A stretch of 12,295 nucleotides of DNA from Desulfobulbaceae bacterium (GTDB taxonomy: Bacteria > Desulfobacterota > Desulfobulbia > Desulfobulbales > SURF-16): assembly GCA_024763495.1 (NCBI GenBank), contig JANTFJ010000038.1, forward strand, positions 1 to 12,295. Reading direction: 5' to 3'. Below, one piece after another: positions 1 through 6,987 of this stretch. The notes under the pieces are model-generated. The model saw only the letters and a list, made by a program, of their open reading frames with translations, did not search any database and was not told the DNA's origin. The first letter of the stretch is position 1. The number at the start of each line of letters is the position of its first letter. The position numbers and the translations under genes are program-made.

Positions 1-128
1 AGTGAGACTCCGTGTGCTTTAGCTGTGCGTGATAAGGCTGGCACCCATACTACGGGTATAAACTTCGCATACTAATGCTATGTAAGACAGACTTATCACG
101 TGCAGATGAAGTGCAGCTGAATAGTTAC
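1..128. repeat. Dispersed palindromic MITE-like repeat, copy A, cut by the window's left edge
   Basis: This copy ends at 117-128 with CTGAATAGTTAC, the same end seen at 6816-6827 and, inverted, at 2300-2311. Positions 68-92 resemble the core of the copies at 8226-8381 and 12178-12295 (about 17 of 24 bases against the inverted 8226 copy). The sequence folds on itself: CGTGATAAG at 28-36 pairs with CTTATCACG at 92-100, and pairing continues imperfectly outward to about 13/115. The left end is not in the window, so no target duplication can be tested. It lies 55 bases upstream of acpP and may occupy the acpP promoter region. Confidence 0.6.
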
Positions 129-183
129 ATTTATTTTTATTGACTGTTATTAAAAGAAAATAGAGGTTTTTAAGGAGAAAATT

Positions 184-417
184 ATGGCTGTTGAAGATAA
201 ACTTATTGATATTATTGCTGAACAACTCAGTGTTGACAAAGGAAAGGTTGTCGGCTCCGCTTCGTTTGTTGATGATCTGGGTGCTGATTCTCTTGATCTG
301 GTTGAATTAATTATGGCCATGGAAGAATCCTTTGATATAGAAATTCCAGATGAAGACGCGGAGAAAATTCTTACGGTTAAGGACGCGATTGCATATATTG
401 ATAAGATTAAAGGCTAG
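184..417 (+). CDS. acpP: Acyl carrier protein
   Basis: This is the 77-residue carrier that holds growing fatty acyl chains on a 4'-phosphopantetheine arm in the cytoplasm. The attachment site is Ser36 in the classic GADSLD motif at about residues 33-38. The protein is strongly acidic, as the family is (for example the stretch around DEDAE), and its length is the usual one. The ATG start is supported by AAGGAG at 172-177, 6 bases upstream. fabF lies 192 bases downstream, the common acpP-fabF pairing. The upstream gap is taken up by repeat copy A and an AT-rich stretch; TTGACT at 140-145 could be a -35 element, but I see no convincing -10 partner. The identification is secure. Confidence 0.98.
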   Translation: MAVEDKLIDIIAEQLSVDKGKVVGSASFVDDLGADSLDLVELIMAMEESFDIEIPDEDAEKILTVKDAIAYIDKIKG

Positions 418-609
418 GAGATTGTCCGATAATACCTGCACTGTTTAATAATTTTCAGGGCTTGAAGATAAAAGTGTTGTTTTTGCACTGAGCAATGATA
501 AACGCCTTATTTCGTTAACAGCGGGGTAGGGCGTTTTCTGCCAAAAGCGGCGGGAGGTTGCTGGAAAATATTATTATCGACTCAGCTTAGCGCTGAAGAG
601 AGGCCGAAA

Positions 610-1851
610 GTGAAAAAAAGAGTTGTTGTAACCGGTGTTGGCCTGGTAACTCCTTTGGGAACCGGGGTGGATAAGACCTGGCAGGGTATATGTTCCGCTA
701 GCAGCGGGGTAGCTCCTATTACTAAATTTGACGCAAGCGCTTTTGCTGTTAAAATAGCTGCTGAAGTCAAGGATTTTAAGGTAGAAGATTTTGTAGAAAA
801 AAAACTGGCCAAACACCTGGAGCTTTTTGTTCAATACGCTATTGCCGCTGCTGACATGGCCATGGCTGATGCAGCTTTTAAGGTAACCGGGGAAAACAGC
901 CCCAGGGTAGGTGTGATAACCGGTTGTGGCATGGGGGGCTTGCCGGCAATTGAAAAATATACCCAGATTTGCCAAGAGAGAGGCCCGAGGAGAATTACTC
1001 CATTTTTTATTCCCATGGTCATTCCCAATATGGGGGCCGGTCATATTTCTATTGTCCACAAGATCAAGGGCCCTAATCTTTCATTGACTACTGCCTGTGC
1101 AGCCGGAACTCACGCGGTTGGGGAGGCCTTCAGGCTGGTGAGCAGAGGAGACTGTGATGTCGTTGTGACCGGGGGCTGCGAGTCCACTGTCTGTCCTCTC
1201 GGGGTAGGTGGTTTTAATGCAATGAAGGCCTTGTCCAAGCGTAATGATGAACCGGAAAGAGCTTCACGGCCTTTTGATCGTGACCGTGATGGTTTCATCA
1301 TTGCCGAGGGGGCGGGAATTCTTCTTCTTGAAGAATATGAACACGCCAGGGCCAGGGGCGCTAAAATATATGCGGAAATGGCTGGTTATGGATTAACCGG
1401 AGATGGATATCATATTGCCGCGCCCCCGGCAAATGGAGATGGAGCAATCCGTTGTATGCGGATGGCACTTGACGATGCCGGAATGAAGCCGGAAGATATT
1501 GATTATATTAATGCTCACGGTACTTCAACACCATTAAATGATGTGGTTGAAACCAGGGCAATTAAAGAAGTTTTTGCTGAACATGCCTATAAACTGGCTG
1601 TCAGTTCAACCAAATCCATGACCGGTCATATGCTGGGAGCTGCCGGTGGCATTGAGGCGGTTTTTCTGGCTTTGTCTCTTCATAACCAGATTATCCCTCC
1701 AACTGCTAATCTGGAAAATCCTGATCCTGAATGCGATTTGGATTATGTTCCAGGCACGGCCAGAAAGACTGAGATCAGGAGCGGCATATCAAACTCTTTT
1801 GGCTTTGGCGGTACTAACGCAGTAATTGTCATGAAACGTTTTGAGGAATAA
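610..1851 (+). CDS. fabF: Beta-ketoacyl-ACP synthase II
   Basis: This condensing enzyme elongates acyl-ACP with malonyl-ACP in type II fatty acid synthesis. The 413-residue length is typical. The catalytic triad falls at the same positions as in the E. coli enzyme: Cys163 in TTACAAGT, His303 in NAHGTSTP and His340 in TGHMLGAAGG, with Lys335 also present. The glycine-rich C-terminal SFGFGGTNA motif is at residues 396-404. The start is GTG at 610, preceded by GAGAGG at 598-603 with 6-base spacing, and the protein begins MKKRVVVTG as expected. The 192-base gap from acpP contains a weak stem (AAACGCC at 500-506 with GGCGTTT at 530-536, 23-base loop) without a T-tract, so I do not call a terminator. 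rpiB follows after 2 bases. Confidence 0.97.
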   Translation: MKKRVVVTGVGLVTPLGTGVDKTWQGICSASSGVAPITKFDASAFAVKIAAEVKDFKVEDFVEKKLAKHLELFVQYAIAAADMAMADAAFKVTGENSPRVGVITGCGMGGLPAIEKYTQICQERGPRRITPFFIPMVIPNMGAGHISIVHKIKGPNLSLTTACAAGTHAVGEAFRLVSRGDCDVVVTGGCESTVCPLGVGGFNAMKALSKRNDEPERASRPFDRDRDGFIIAEGAGILLLEEYEHARARGAKIYAEMAGYGLTGDGYHIAAPPANGDGAIRCMRMALDDAGMKPEDIDYINAHGTSTPLNDVVETRAIKEVFAEHAYKLAVSSTKSMTGHMLGAAGGIEAVFLALSLHNQIIPPTANLENPDPECDLDYVPGTARKTEIRSGISNSFGFGGTNAVIVMKRFEE

Positions 1852-1853
1852 AA

Positions 1854-2282
1854 GTGAAGATAGCTTTTGGTTGTGATCATGGTGGCATTGGCTTGAAGGA
1901 TGACATCCTTGCCCTGTTGGCTGACAGCGGGCAGGAGATTTTTGATATGGGAACTGATTCCGCTGACTCTGTTGATTATCCGGATTTTGCCAGGCTGGTA
2001 TGTGAACAGGTTGTCTCCGGCGCGTGTCAGCGGGGCATTCTGATTTGCGGTACCGGTATTGGCATGTCAATGGCTGCCAATCGTTATAAATCGATCAGGG
2101 CCGCGCTTTGCCATGAACTTTTTACCGCCAGAATGAGCCGGGAACATAATGATGCCAATGTCCTTTGTCTGGGGGCCAGGGTAATTGGCCCGGGCCTGGC
2201 GCTTGAGGTGGTAAAAACATGGCTTGCAACCGATTTTGCCGGAGGCCGTCACCTGCGGCGGATAGAAATGTTTTCAGGATGA
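1854..2282 (+). CDS. rpiB: Ribose-5-phosphate isomerase B (RpiB/LacAB family)
   Basis: It interconverts ribose 5-phosphate and ribulose 5-phosphate in the non-oxidative pentose phosphate pathway. The 142-residue length fits the family. Visible signatures are Asp8-His9 in the N-terminal GCDHGG motif, the catalytic Cys65 in LICGTGIGMSMAANR and His98 in the EHNDAN motif. The start is GTG at 1854, two bases after the fabF stop, with GAGGA at 1843-1847 inside the end of fabF as ribosome binding site, so translation is probably coupled. The product, ribulose 5-phosphate, is also a substrate of RibBA further along, although rpiB-glyA adjacency is common enough that no special link need be inferred. 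Related family members act on allose or galactose 6-phosphates; the context favours ribose. Confidence 0.95.
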   Translation: MKIAFGCDHGGIGLKDDILALLADSGQEIFDMGTDSADSVDYPDFARLVCEQVVSGACQRGILICGTGIGMSMAANRYKSIRAALCHELFTARMSREHNDANVLCLGARVIGPGLALEVVKTWLATDFAGGRHLRRIEMFSG

Positions 2283-2299
2283 GCTGAAATTTGATCCTG

Positions 2300-2349
2300 G
2301 TAACTATTCAGCAAGGGCAATGATTTATCCTTAAACTTTGAACAGTTAT
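2300..2349. repeat. Possible miniature or decayed copy of the GTAAC repeat
   Basis: GTAACTATTCAG at 2300-2311 is identical to the inverted end of the copies at 117-128 and 6816-6827. It faces an end-like GAACAGTTAT at 2340-2349, giving imperfect inverted ends 50 bases apart. The 8-base flanks (TGATCCTG and TTACCATG) match at only 5 of 8 positions, so no target duplication is proven. It sits in the 112-base gap between rpiB and glyA. Confidence 0.35.
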
Positions 2350-2394
2350 TTACCATGTAGCCTGAATCAAGAAATTTGAACAAGGATTTACCCC

Positions 2395-3651
2395 GTGTCT
2401 TTTTTAAAAAATACCGATCCCGAAGTATATCGATCAATTAACTATGAACTGGAACGACAGACGAATCAACTGGAACTGATTGCCTCGGAAAATATCGTCA
2501 GTCCTGCCGTGCTTGAGGCCCAAGGTTCTATTTTTACCAATAAATACGCGGAAGGATATCCTGGTAAACGCTATTATGGCGGTTGTGAATATTCTGATCA
2601 GGTAGAATCATTGGCTATTTCCCGGGCCCGTGAACTTTTTCAGGCTGAATATGCCAATGTTCAGGCTCACTCCGGCAGCCAGGCCAATATGGCGGTGTAT
2701 TTTGCTACCCTTAATCCCGGCGATAAGGTTTTGGGGATGGATCTTGCTCATGGTGGTCATCTTACCCATGGCAGCAATGTTAATTTTTCCGGTCAACTTT
2801 ATGATTTTGTCGCCTATGGGGTTGATAAGGAAAGTGAACAGATTGATATGGCCGAGGTTGAACGTCTGACCTTACTGCATAAACCCAAAATGATTGTTGC
2901 CGGAGCCAGTGCCTATCCCAGGTTTATTGATTTCGAGGGATTTCGCCGGATAGCTGATAAGGTTGGTGCTTTGTTTATGGTTGATATGGCGCATATTGCC
3001 GGGTTGATAGCGGGTGGAGTTCATCCTTCGCCGGTTCCCTGGGCTGATTTTGTTACCTCAACTACCCATAAAACCATGCGTGGCCCTAGGGGCGGTTTGA
3101 TTCTGGCCAAGGGGGAATTTGCCAAAAAATTAAACAGCAAGATTTTTCCGGGAATTCAGGGCGGTCCCCTGATACATGTTATTGCCGCCAAGGCAGTGGC
3201 TTTTAAGGAGGCTATGTCTGACCGTTTTAAAGAATATCAGCGGCAGGTGGTTAAAAACGCGGCTGTCCTGGCTGAGCGCCTGCAGTCCTGTGGCTTCAGG
3301 CTTGTTTCCGGCGGTACGGATAATCACCTGCTTCTTGTTGATTTGACAAATAAAAATGTTACCGGCAAAGAAGCTGAAGAAGCCCTGGAGGATGCCGGAC
3401 TTACAGTTAACAAGAATGCTATCCCCTTTGACACTCAGAGTCGTTTCGTTACCGGTGGTATTCGTATCGGCACCCCGGCCGTCACCACTAGAGGCTTACG
3501 GGAAGCAGAAATGAAACAGATAGGCGATTGGATTAACCGGGCGATAGAAAGTCGAAAAGATGAAGAAGAACTTGCCGGGATACGTCTTGAGGTGCGGATG
3601 CTCTGTGATGAATTTCCCATATACCCTGATTTTGACCGGCAGGACGTGTGA
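2395..3651 (+). CDS. glyA: Serine hydroxymethyltransferase
   Basis: This PLP enzyme converts serine and tetrahydrofolate to glycine and 5,10-methylene-tetrahydrofolate, the main source of one-carbon units. The 418-residue length is typical. Signatures are the N-terminal LELIASEN motif (27-33), the YAEGYPGKRYYGG stretch (51-63), the AHSGSQAN motif (91-98), DMAH at 197-200, and the PLP-binding Lys226 in STTHKTMRGPRGG. The start is GTG at 2395 with AAGGA at 2382-2386, spacing 8. Its one-carbon product is needed for thymidylate synthesis, which fits with the dCMP deaminase encoded 42 bases downstream. I looked for a glycine riboswitch in the upstream gap and did not recognise one. Confidence 0.98.
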   Translation: MSFLKNTDPEVYRSINYELERQTNQLELIASENIVSPAVLEAQGSIFTNKYAEGYPGKRYYGGCEYSDQVESLAISRARELFQAEYANVQAHSGSQANMAVYFATLNPGDKVLGMDLAHGGHLTHGSNVNFSGQLYDFVAYGVDKESEQIDMAEVERLTLLHKPKMIVAGASAYPRFIDFEGFRRIADKVGALFMVDMAHIAGLIAGGVHPSPVPWADFVTSTTHKTMRGPRGGLILAKGEFAKKLNSKIFPGIQGGPLIHVIAAKAVAFKEAMSDRFKEYQRQVVKNAAVLAERLQSCGFRLVSGGTDNHLLLVDLTNKNVTGKEAEEALEDAGLTVNKNAIPFDTQSRFVTGGIRIGTPAVTTRGLREAEMKQIGDWINRAIESRKDEEELAGIRLEVRMLCDEFPIYPDFDRQDV

Positions 3652-3693
3652 TCCGAATAATAGGGGACCGAAGCCGGAGGGTAGTGGATAATT

Positions 3694-4176
3694 ATGGCTG
3701 AACAGCAACAGCGACCATCGTGGTCTGAATATTTTATGTCGATCACTGAACTTGTGGCTCAGCGATCTACCTGTATCCGCCGAAAAGTAGGGGCGATTCT
3801 TGTTCGTGACAAGAGAATAATATGTACCGGCTACAATGGGGCTCCCAAGGAGATACAGCACTGTCTTGATGTCGGCTGCATGCGGCAGCAGATGGGAGTT
3901 CCATCAGGGGAACGTCATGAGTTATGTCGCGGTCTGCATGCTGAACAAAATGCTATAATTCAGGCGGCTCTGCATGGGGTAAGTATTGACGGAACGACTC
4001 TTTATTGTACAAACATGCCATGTTCTATTTGCAGTAAAATGTTAATTAATGCTGGAATTGTCGAGATTTATTTCAAGGAAGGATATGCTGATTCTCTTTC
4101 AACTATAATGCTGGATGAGGCTGGTATTCCCTATAAAACTTTTGTCCCTGCAGGAGCCCAGCCCCCTGGGCGATAA
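3694..4176 (+). CDS. comEB: dCMP deaminase (ComEB-type zinc deaminase)
   Basis: This enzyme deaminates dCMP to dUMP, the substrate of thymidylate synthase. The protein has 160 residues and the zinc-dependent cytidine/deoxycytidylate deaminase fold. His82 and the proton-shuttle Glu84 lie in LHAEQNAI, and the zinc cysteines Cys110 and Cys113 in MPCSICSK. A further Cys/His-rich insert (His56, Cys57, Cys62, His75, Cys78) resembles the extra metal site of dCMP deaminases and separates it from tRNA adenosine or guanine deaminases. The ATG at 3694 follows GGAGG at 3676-3680 with a long 13-base spacing, so initiation may be weak. A GC-rich stem (GCCCAG 4156-4161, CTGGGC 4166-4171) overlaps the end of the gene but has no T-tract. 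Position between glyA and nrdR fits nucleotide metabolism. Confidence 0.93.
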   Translation: MAEQQQRPSWSEYFMSITELVAQRSTCIRRKVGAILVRDKRIICTGYNGAPKEIQHCLDVGCMRQQMGVPSGERHELCRGLHAEQNAIIQAALHGVSIDGTTLYCTNMPCSICSKMLINAGIVEIYFKEGYADSLSTIMLDEAGIPYKTFVPAGAQPPGR

Positions 4177-4280
4177 AATATGGAGCAAAGCTCATGGCAT
4201 GGAGCGTTTACCATGGATCGCCTTTGTTTTCCCCAGTGGGGATAATGAAAAGAAACCCTGTCAGTGAGTATTAAAAAAAT

Positions 4281-4322
4281 GTAAGCGTTTACCGTAAAAA
4301 AGCAGCCCTGGTGAACGATTGC
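4281..4322. repeat. Candidate 42-bp miniature element with imperfect inverted ends and a 7-bp flanking direct repeat
   Basis: GTAAGCGTTTACCG at 4281-4294 and TGGTGAACGATTGC at 4309-4322 are imperfect inverted ends (10 of 14 positions). The right arm read inverted also resembles the GTAACTGTTTACAGGG ends of the larger repeats. The element is flanked directly on both sides by AAAAAAT (4274-4280 and 4323-4329), which could be a target duplication. The A-rich flanks lower the weight of that match. It lies in the 196-base gap between the dCMP deaminase gene and nrdR. Confidence 0.4.
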
Positions 4323-4372
4323 AAAAAATGACGGAAGTCCAGGAGCAAGGTATTGATGCCGGAGATTAAAGA

Positions 4373-4843
4373 ATGAAATGTCCTTACTGTGGCCACCTGG
4401 AAAATAAAGTGGTTGATTCTCGGATAAACAAGGAATATACCACGACCAGGCGGCGACGGCTGTGTGGCTCCTGCGCTCGACGGTTTACTACTTATGAGCG
4501 TCTGGAAATCACTATGCCCATGCTGATTAAGAAGGATGGCCGGAGGGAAAAATGGAATCGTTCCAAGGTCGTGGAAGGGTTAAAAAAAGCCTGTGAAAAG
4601 CGGCCGGTAAGCATGGCGGAAATTGAAAAATTCGTTGATTCTTTAGAGGGTGGTTTGCAGGATATCGGTGAACGGGAAATTCCGGTTCGGATTGTCGGAG
4701 CCCGGGTTATGGAGGGATTGCGCAATCTCGATGAGGTTGCTTATGTGCGTTTTGCCTCAGTCTATCGGCAGTTTAAAGATTTGAATGAATTTATGGACGA
4801 GTTGAAGGGCCTGCTGAGCAATAAGGAGCAGCAGGATGGCTGA
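4373..4843 (+). CDS. nrdR: Transcriptional repressor NrdR
   Basis: NrdR is an ATP/dATP-sensing repressor of ribonucleotide reductase genes. The 156-residue protein has the standard two parts. An N-terminal zinc ribbon carries Cys3, Cys6, Cys31 and Cys34 (MKCPYC and LCGSC) with the arginine run RRRR between the pairs. An ATP-cone domain spans about residues 49-139 and starts at the MLIKKDGRREKWNRSKV motif. The ATG at 4373 is preceded by GGAG at 4361-4364, spacing 8. The last codons overlap ribD by 8 bases (4836-4843), so the two are translationally coupled; nrdR-ribD adjacency is a widespread arrangement. I found no recognisable NrdR box upstream, so autoregulation is not supported here. Confidence 0.97.
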   Translation: MKCPYCGHLENKVVDSRINKEYTTTRRRRLCGSCARRFTTYERLEITMPMLIKKDGRREKWNRSKVVEGLKKACEKRPVSMAEIEKFVDSLEGGLQDIGEREIPVRIVGARVMEGLRNLDEVAYVRFASVYRQFKDLNEFMDELKGLLSNKEQQDG

Positions 4844-5933
4844 TCCTGACAGTCATTTTATGAAATTGGCCCTCCGTGAGGCAGTAAAAGGAGTGGGTCG
4901 AACCTCCCCGAATCCCCTTGTCGGCGCGGTTATAGTAAAAGATAATAAGATAATCGGCAAGGGCTGGCATAAAAAGGCCGGGACTCCCCATGCCGAGATT
5001 CACGCCCTGCGCGATGCCGGCCAGCAGGCAATGGGGGCAACAATTTACGTAACCCTTGAACCCTGTAATCACACGGGACGGACACCGCCCTGTACCCAGG
5101 CCATTTTAGAAAGTGGAATCAGCAGAGTTGTAGTCGGGATGGTTGACCCTAACCCTCATGTTGTCGGCTCAGGTCGGGAATTCCTGGCCGCGCAGGGGAT
5201 AGAGGTGGTAAGCGGGGTGCTGGCTGAAGAGTGCCGGGCCATAAATCATCCTTTTATTAAACACATAACTACAGGTCTGCCCTGGGTTATCATGAAGGCC
5301 GGTTGCAGTATGGATGGCCGGATTGCCGTAAGTTCCGGGCAAAGCGCCTGGATTACCAATGAAAAGTCAAGGCATCAGGTGCATTTGCTTCGTGATCGTG
5401 TTGACGCGATTCTGGTGGGAATCGGTACAGCTTTAAACGATGATCCCTCCTTGACTGCCAGGTTGCCGAATCGCCAGGGGAATGATCCTCTGCGGGTAAT
5501 TCTGGATACCAGGCTCAGGCTGCCGCCCGGTGCCAAAATGCTGGAGCAGCAATCCTCGGCCCGAACCTGGATATTCTGCGGGCCGGATCCGGAAGAATTC
5601 AAGGTGAAAGCCCTGGAAGCGGCAGGGGCCAGGATTTTGCCGACAGGATTAACTGCTGAAGGCAGACTGAATATAGCTGAAGTCCTGGATGTTCTTGGCC
5701 GTGAACAGATAAATTCTCTTCTTGTTGAAGGCGGTTCTCTGGTTCATACCGCTTTTTTACGGGCCAGCCAGGTTGATCAGGTCAATCTTTTTCTTGCTCC
5801 TGTTTTTCTCGGGGCAGACAGTATTCCATTGCTTGATGAGCTGGGACTGGAGCGGGTACGGGACGGCAGGCGCTTCAAGGTAGGTCGTAGTCGTCGTTTT
5901 GCTGATGACATCATGATTGAGGGTTATTTTTAA
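4836..5933 (+). CDS. ribD: Bifunctional riboflavin deaminase/reductase RibD
   Basis: It carries out two successive steps of riboflavin synthesis: deamination of the pyrimidine ring of the GTP-derived intermediate, then NADPH-dependent reduction of the ribosyl side chain. The N-terminal deaminase domain (about 1-145) shows His52 and Glu54 in PHAEIHA and the zinc cysteines Cys77 and Cys86 in EPCNHTGRTPPC. The C-terminal reductase domain (about 148-365) shows the KAGCSMDGRIA motif, the GIGTALNDDPSLTAR motif and the late LLVEGGS motif. The 365-residue length is normal and both domains look intact. The start overlaps nrdR and is well supported by AAGGAG at 4823-4828 with 7-base spacing. ribE follows after 4 bases. 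Confidence 0.97.
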   Translation: MADPDSHFMKLALREAVKGVGRTSPNPLVGAVIVKDNKIIGKGWHKKAGTPHAEIHALRDAGQQAMGATIYVTLEPCNHTGRTPPCTQAILESGISRVVVGMVDPNPHVVGSGREFLAAQGIEVVSGVLAEECRAINHPFIKHITTGLPWVIMKAGCSMDGRIAVSSGQSAWITNEKSRHQVHLLRDRVDAILVGIGTALNDDPSLTARLPNRQGNDPLRVILDTRLRLPPGAKMLEQQSSARTWIFCGPDPEEFKVKALEAAGARILPTGLTAEGRLNIAEVLDVLGREQINSLLVEGGSLVHTAFLRASQVDQVNLFLAPVFLGADSIPLLDELGLERVRDGRRFKVGRSRRFADDIMIEGYF

Positions 5934-5937
5934 AATT

Positions 5938-6597
5938 ATGTTTACCGGTATTATCCAAGGGCAGGGCATCCTGAAAGAGATCAGACCGGCAGGCGGGGGC
6001 ATGGTTTTCGGGATTGAGCCTGATTTTGATCTTATTGACCCTGGAGAGGGGGAGTCCATTGCCTGTAATGGTGTCTGCCTTACCGCCAGAGAAATCAACA
6101 GGAATTATTTTCTGGTTGATGTTTCGCCTGAGAGCCTGTCCCGGACTAATCTCGGCAAGCTTACTGCCGGAAGCAAAGTTAATCTGGAAAGGGCCTTACG
6201 TTTAAGTGATCGCCTGGGCGGTCACCTGGTCAGCGGACATGTTGATGCCGTTACTGCAACTCTGTCCCGTAAACCAGAGGGCGATTTTGTCCGTTTTTCA
6301 TTTGCGGTGCCCCCCGGCCTTGGCCGTTATATAATTGAAAAAGGTTCAATAACAATTGATGGGATAAGTTTGACGGTTAACTATTGTGATGATCAGACAT
6401 TTGCCGTGGCTATTATTCCTCATACCCTGGATATAACGTCTCTTGGGGGGCTGCGTCAGGGTGACATGGTTAATATTGAAGTTGATCTTATTGGTAAATA
6501 TGTTGAGAAACTGCTGACTGTTGCCGGGAATGAAGAAAACCAGGCTAAATCCAAAATTAATCCGGCTTTTCTGGCGGAACATGGATTCTGGAAGTAG
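5938..6597 (+). CDS. ribE: Riboflavin synthase alpha subunit
   Basis: This enzyme dismutates two molecules of 6,7-dimethyl-8-ribityllumazine into riboflavin and the pyrimidine precursor, the last step of the pathway. The protein has 219 residues arranged as two homologous lumazine-binding barrels (about 1-96 and 97-190). Visible motifs are the N-terminal MFTGII, NGVCLT (44-49), SPESLSRTNL (63-72), RLGGHLVSGHVD (92-103) and KGSITIDGISLTV (135-147). I chose ATG 5938 over an in-frame TTG at 5917 because the family starts MFTG. The ribosome binding site is weak (GAGGG 5919-5923, 14 bases away), so translation probably depends on coupling with ribD, which stops 4 bases upstream. The C-terminal tail past residue 195 is lysine- and asparagine-containing and less conserved. 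In some bacteria this gene is called ribC. Confidence 0.96.
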   Translation: MFTGIIQGQGILKEIRPAGGGMVFGIEPDFDLIDPGEGESIACNGVCLTAREINRNYFLVDVSPESLSRTNLGKLTAGSKVNLERALRLSDRLGGHLVSGHVDAVTATLSRKPEGDFVRFSFAVPPGLGRYIIEKGSITIDGISLTVNYCDDQTFAVAIIPHTLDITSLGGLRQGDMVNIEVDLIGKYVEKLLTVAGNEENQAKSKINPAFLAEHGFWK

Positions 6598-6613
6598 AAT
6601 GCTTTATTTAAAG

Positions 6614-6827
6614 GTAACTGCTTACAGGGCACCGAACGGAGTCGGAGTTTATGCCCTGTTTTTAAGGGTGCTTACCTCTTTCCGCCATCAGCCCGGCTTA
6701 CGTATAACTATGGCGGGGTAAAAGCTACCCTTCTCTACTCCTTTAAATATTTGGATTGCGCCTCAGAATGTGAAGTTGTTTTTGCGCGAGACCTGAGGGT
6801 AAATTGTCGCCCTTACTGAATAGTTAC
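6614..6827. repeat. Dispersed GTAAC repeat, 214-bp diverged copy between ribE and ribBA
   Basis: The left end GTAACTGCTTACAGGG (6614-6629) closely matches the left end of the 8226 copy and the inner arm at 12225. The right end, CTGAATAGTTAC (6816-6827), equals the end of copy A. Positions 6687-6705 match 8259-8277 at 18 of 19 bases, in the same orientation. Several stems are nested inside: 6625-6631/6652-6658, CCGCCAT 6682-6688 with ATGGCGG 6710-6716, and CCTCAG 6761-6766 with CTGAGG 6793-6798. The 8-base flanks do not match, so this is probably an old insertion or a rearranged one. Confidence 0.6.
6625..6663 (+). terminator. Possible intrinsic terminator inside the repeat after ribE
   Basis: CAGGGCA (6625-6631) pairs with TGCCCTG (6652-6658), with an inner CCGA/TCGG stem (6632-6635, 6642-6645), and is followed at once by TTTTT (6659-6663). 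It starts 27 bases after the ribE stop. The stem belongs to the repeat element, so it may attenuate ribBA expression only as a by-product of insertion. Confidence 0.4.
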
Positions 6828-6987
6828 AATTTTTTTCTCTTTCAGAGAGGCCGCAGCTGTTTATGTAGACAACTACGTCCGGCTGAATAAATAAAACATG
6901 AAAGCAGGAGCCTGTGATCCTGGTGGCAGAGCTGATAACAGATCCAGCTTCTTTTGCTCACTGTTTTCTGGTAAATGGTGAATTTAG
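6828..6987 (+). other. ribBA leader region, no gene assigned
   Basis: This is the part of the 390-base ribE-ribBA gap not covered by the repeat. It can form a stem: GCCG 6850-6853 with CGGC 6880-6883, enclosing ATGTAG 6863-6868 with CTACGT 6873-6878. Two overlapping 27-codon open frames precede ribBA. One is ATG 6898 to TGA 6981 and lacks a ribosome binding site. The other is GTG 6914 to TAA 6997; it has AGGAG at 6906-6910 only 3 bases away and runs 10 bases into ribBA. Neither is convincing as a gene. I looked for the conserved FMN riboswitch core and do not see it. Confidence 0.4.

Noticed and set aside
574..1059. 161-codon open frame on the minus strand opposite fabF
   Set aside because: It lies wholly against the well-supported fabF gene and its upstream gap, and its product has no recognisable features. 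It is a shadow frame.
2283..2394. Glycine riboswitch before glyA
   Set aside because: The gap is only 112 bases, partly repeat-like, and no conserved aptamer core was recognised.
4235..4245. CCCCAGTGGGG hairpin after the dCMP deaminase gene as a terminator
   Set aside because: It has only four pairs and no following T-tract on the plus strand.
4177..4372. NrdR box upstream of nrdR
   Set aside because: I saw no pair of NrdR-box-like palindromes. The 10-base direct repeat AGCGTTTACC (4203-4212, 4284-4293) is explained better by the repeat family or by chance.
5917..5937. TTG start for ribE seven codons upstream
   Set aside because: Riboflavin synthases begin MFTG, which is encoded from 5938; the extension overlaps ribD and adds unconserved residues.
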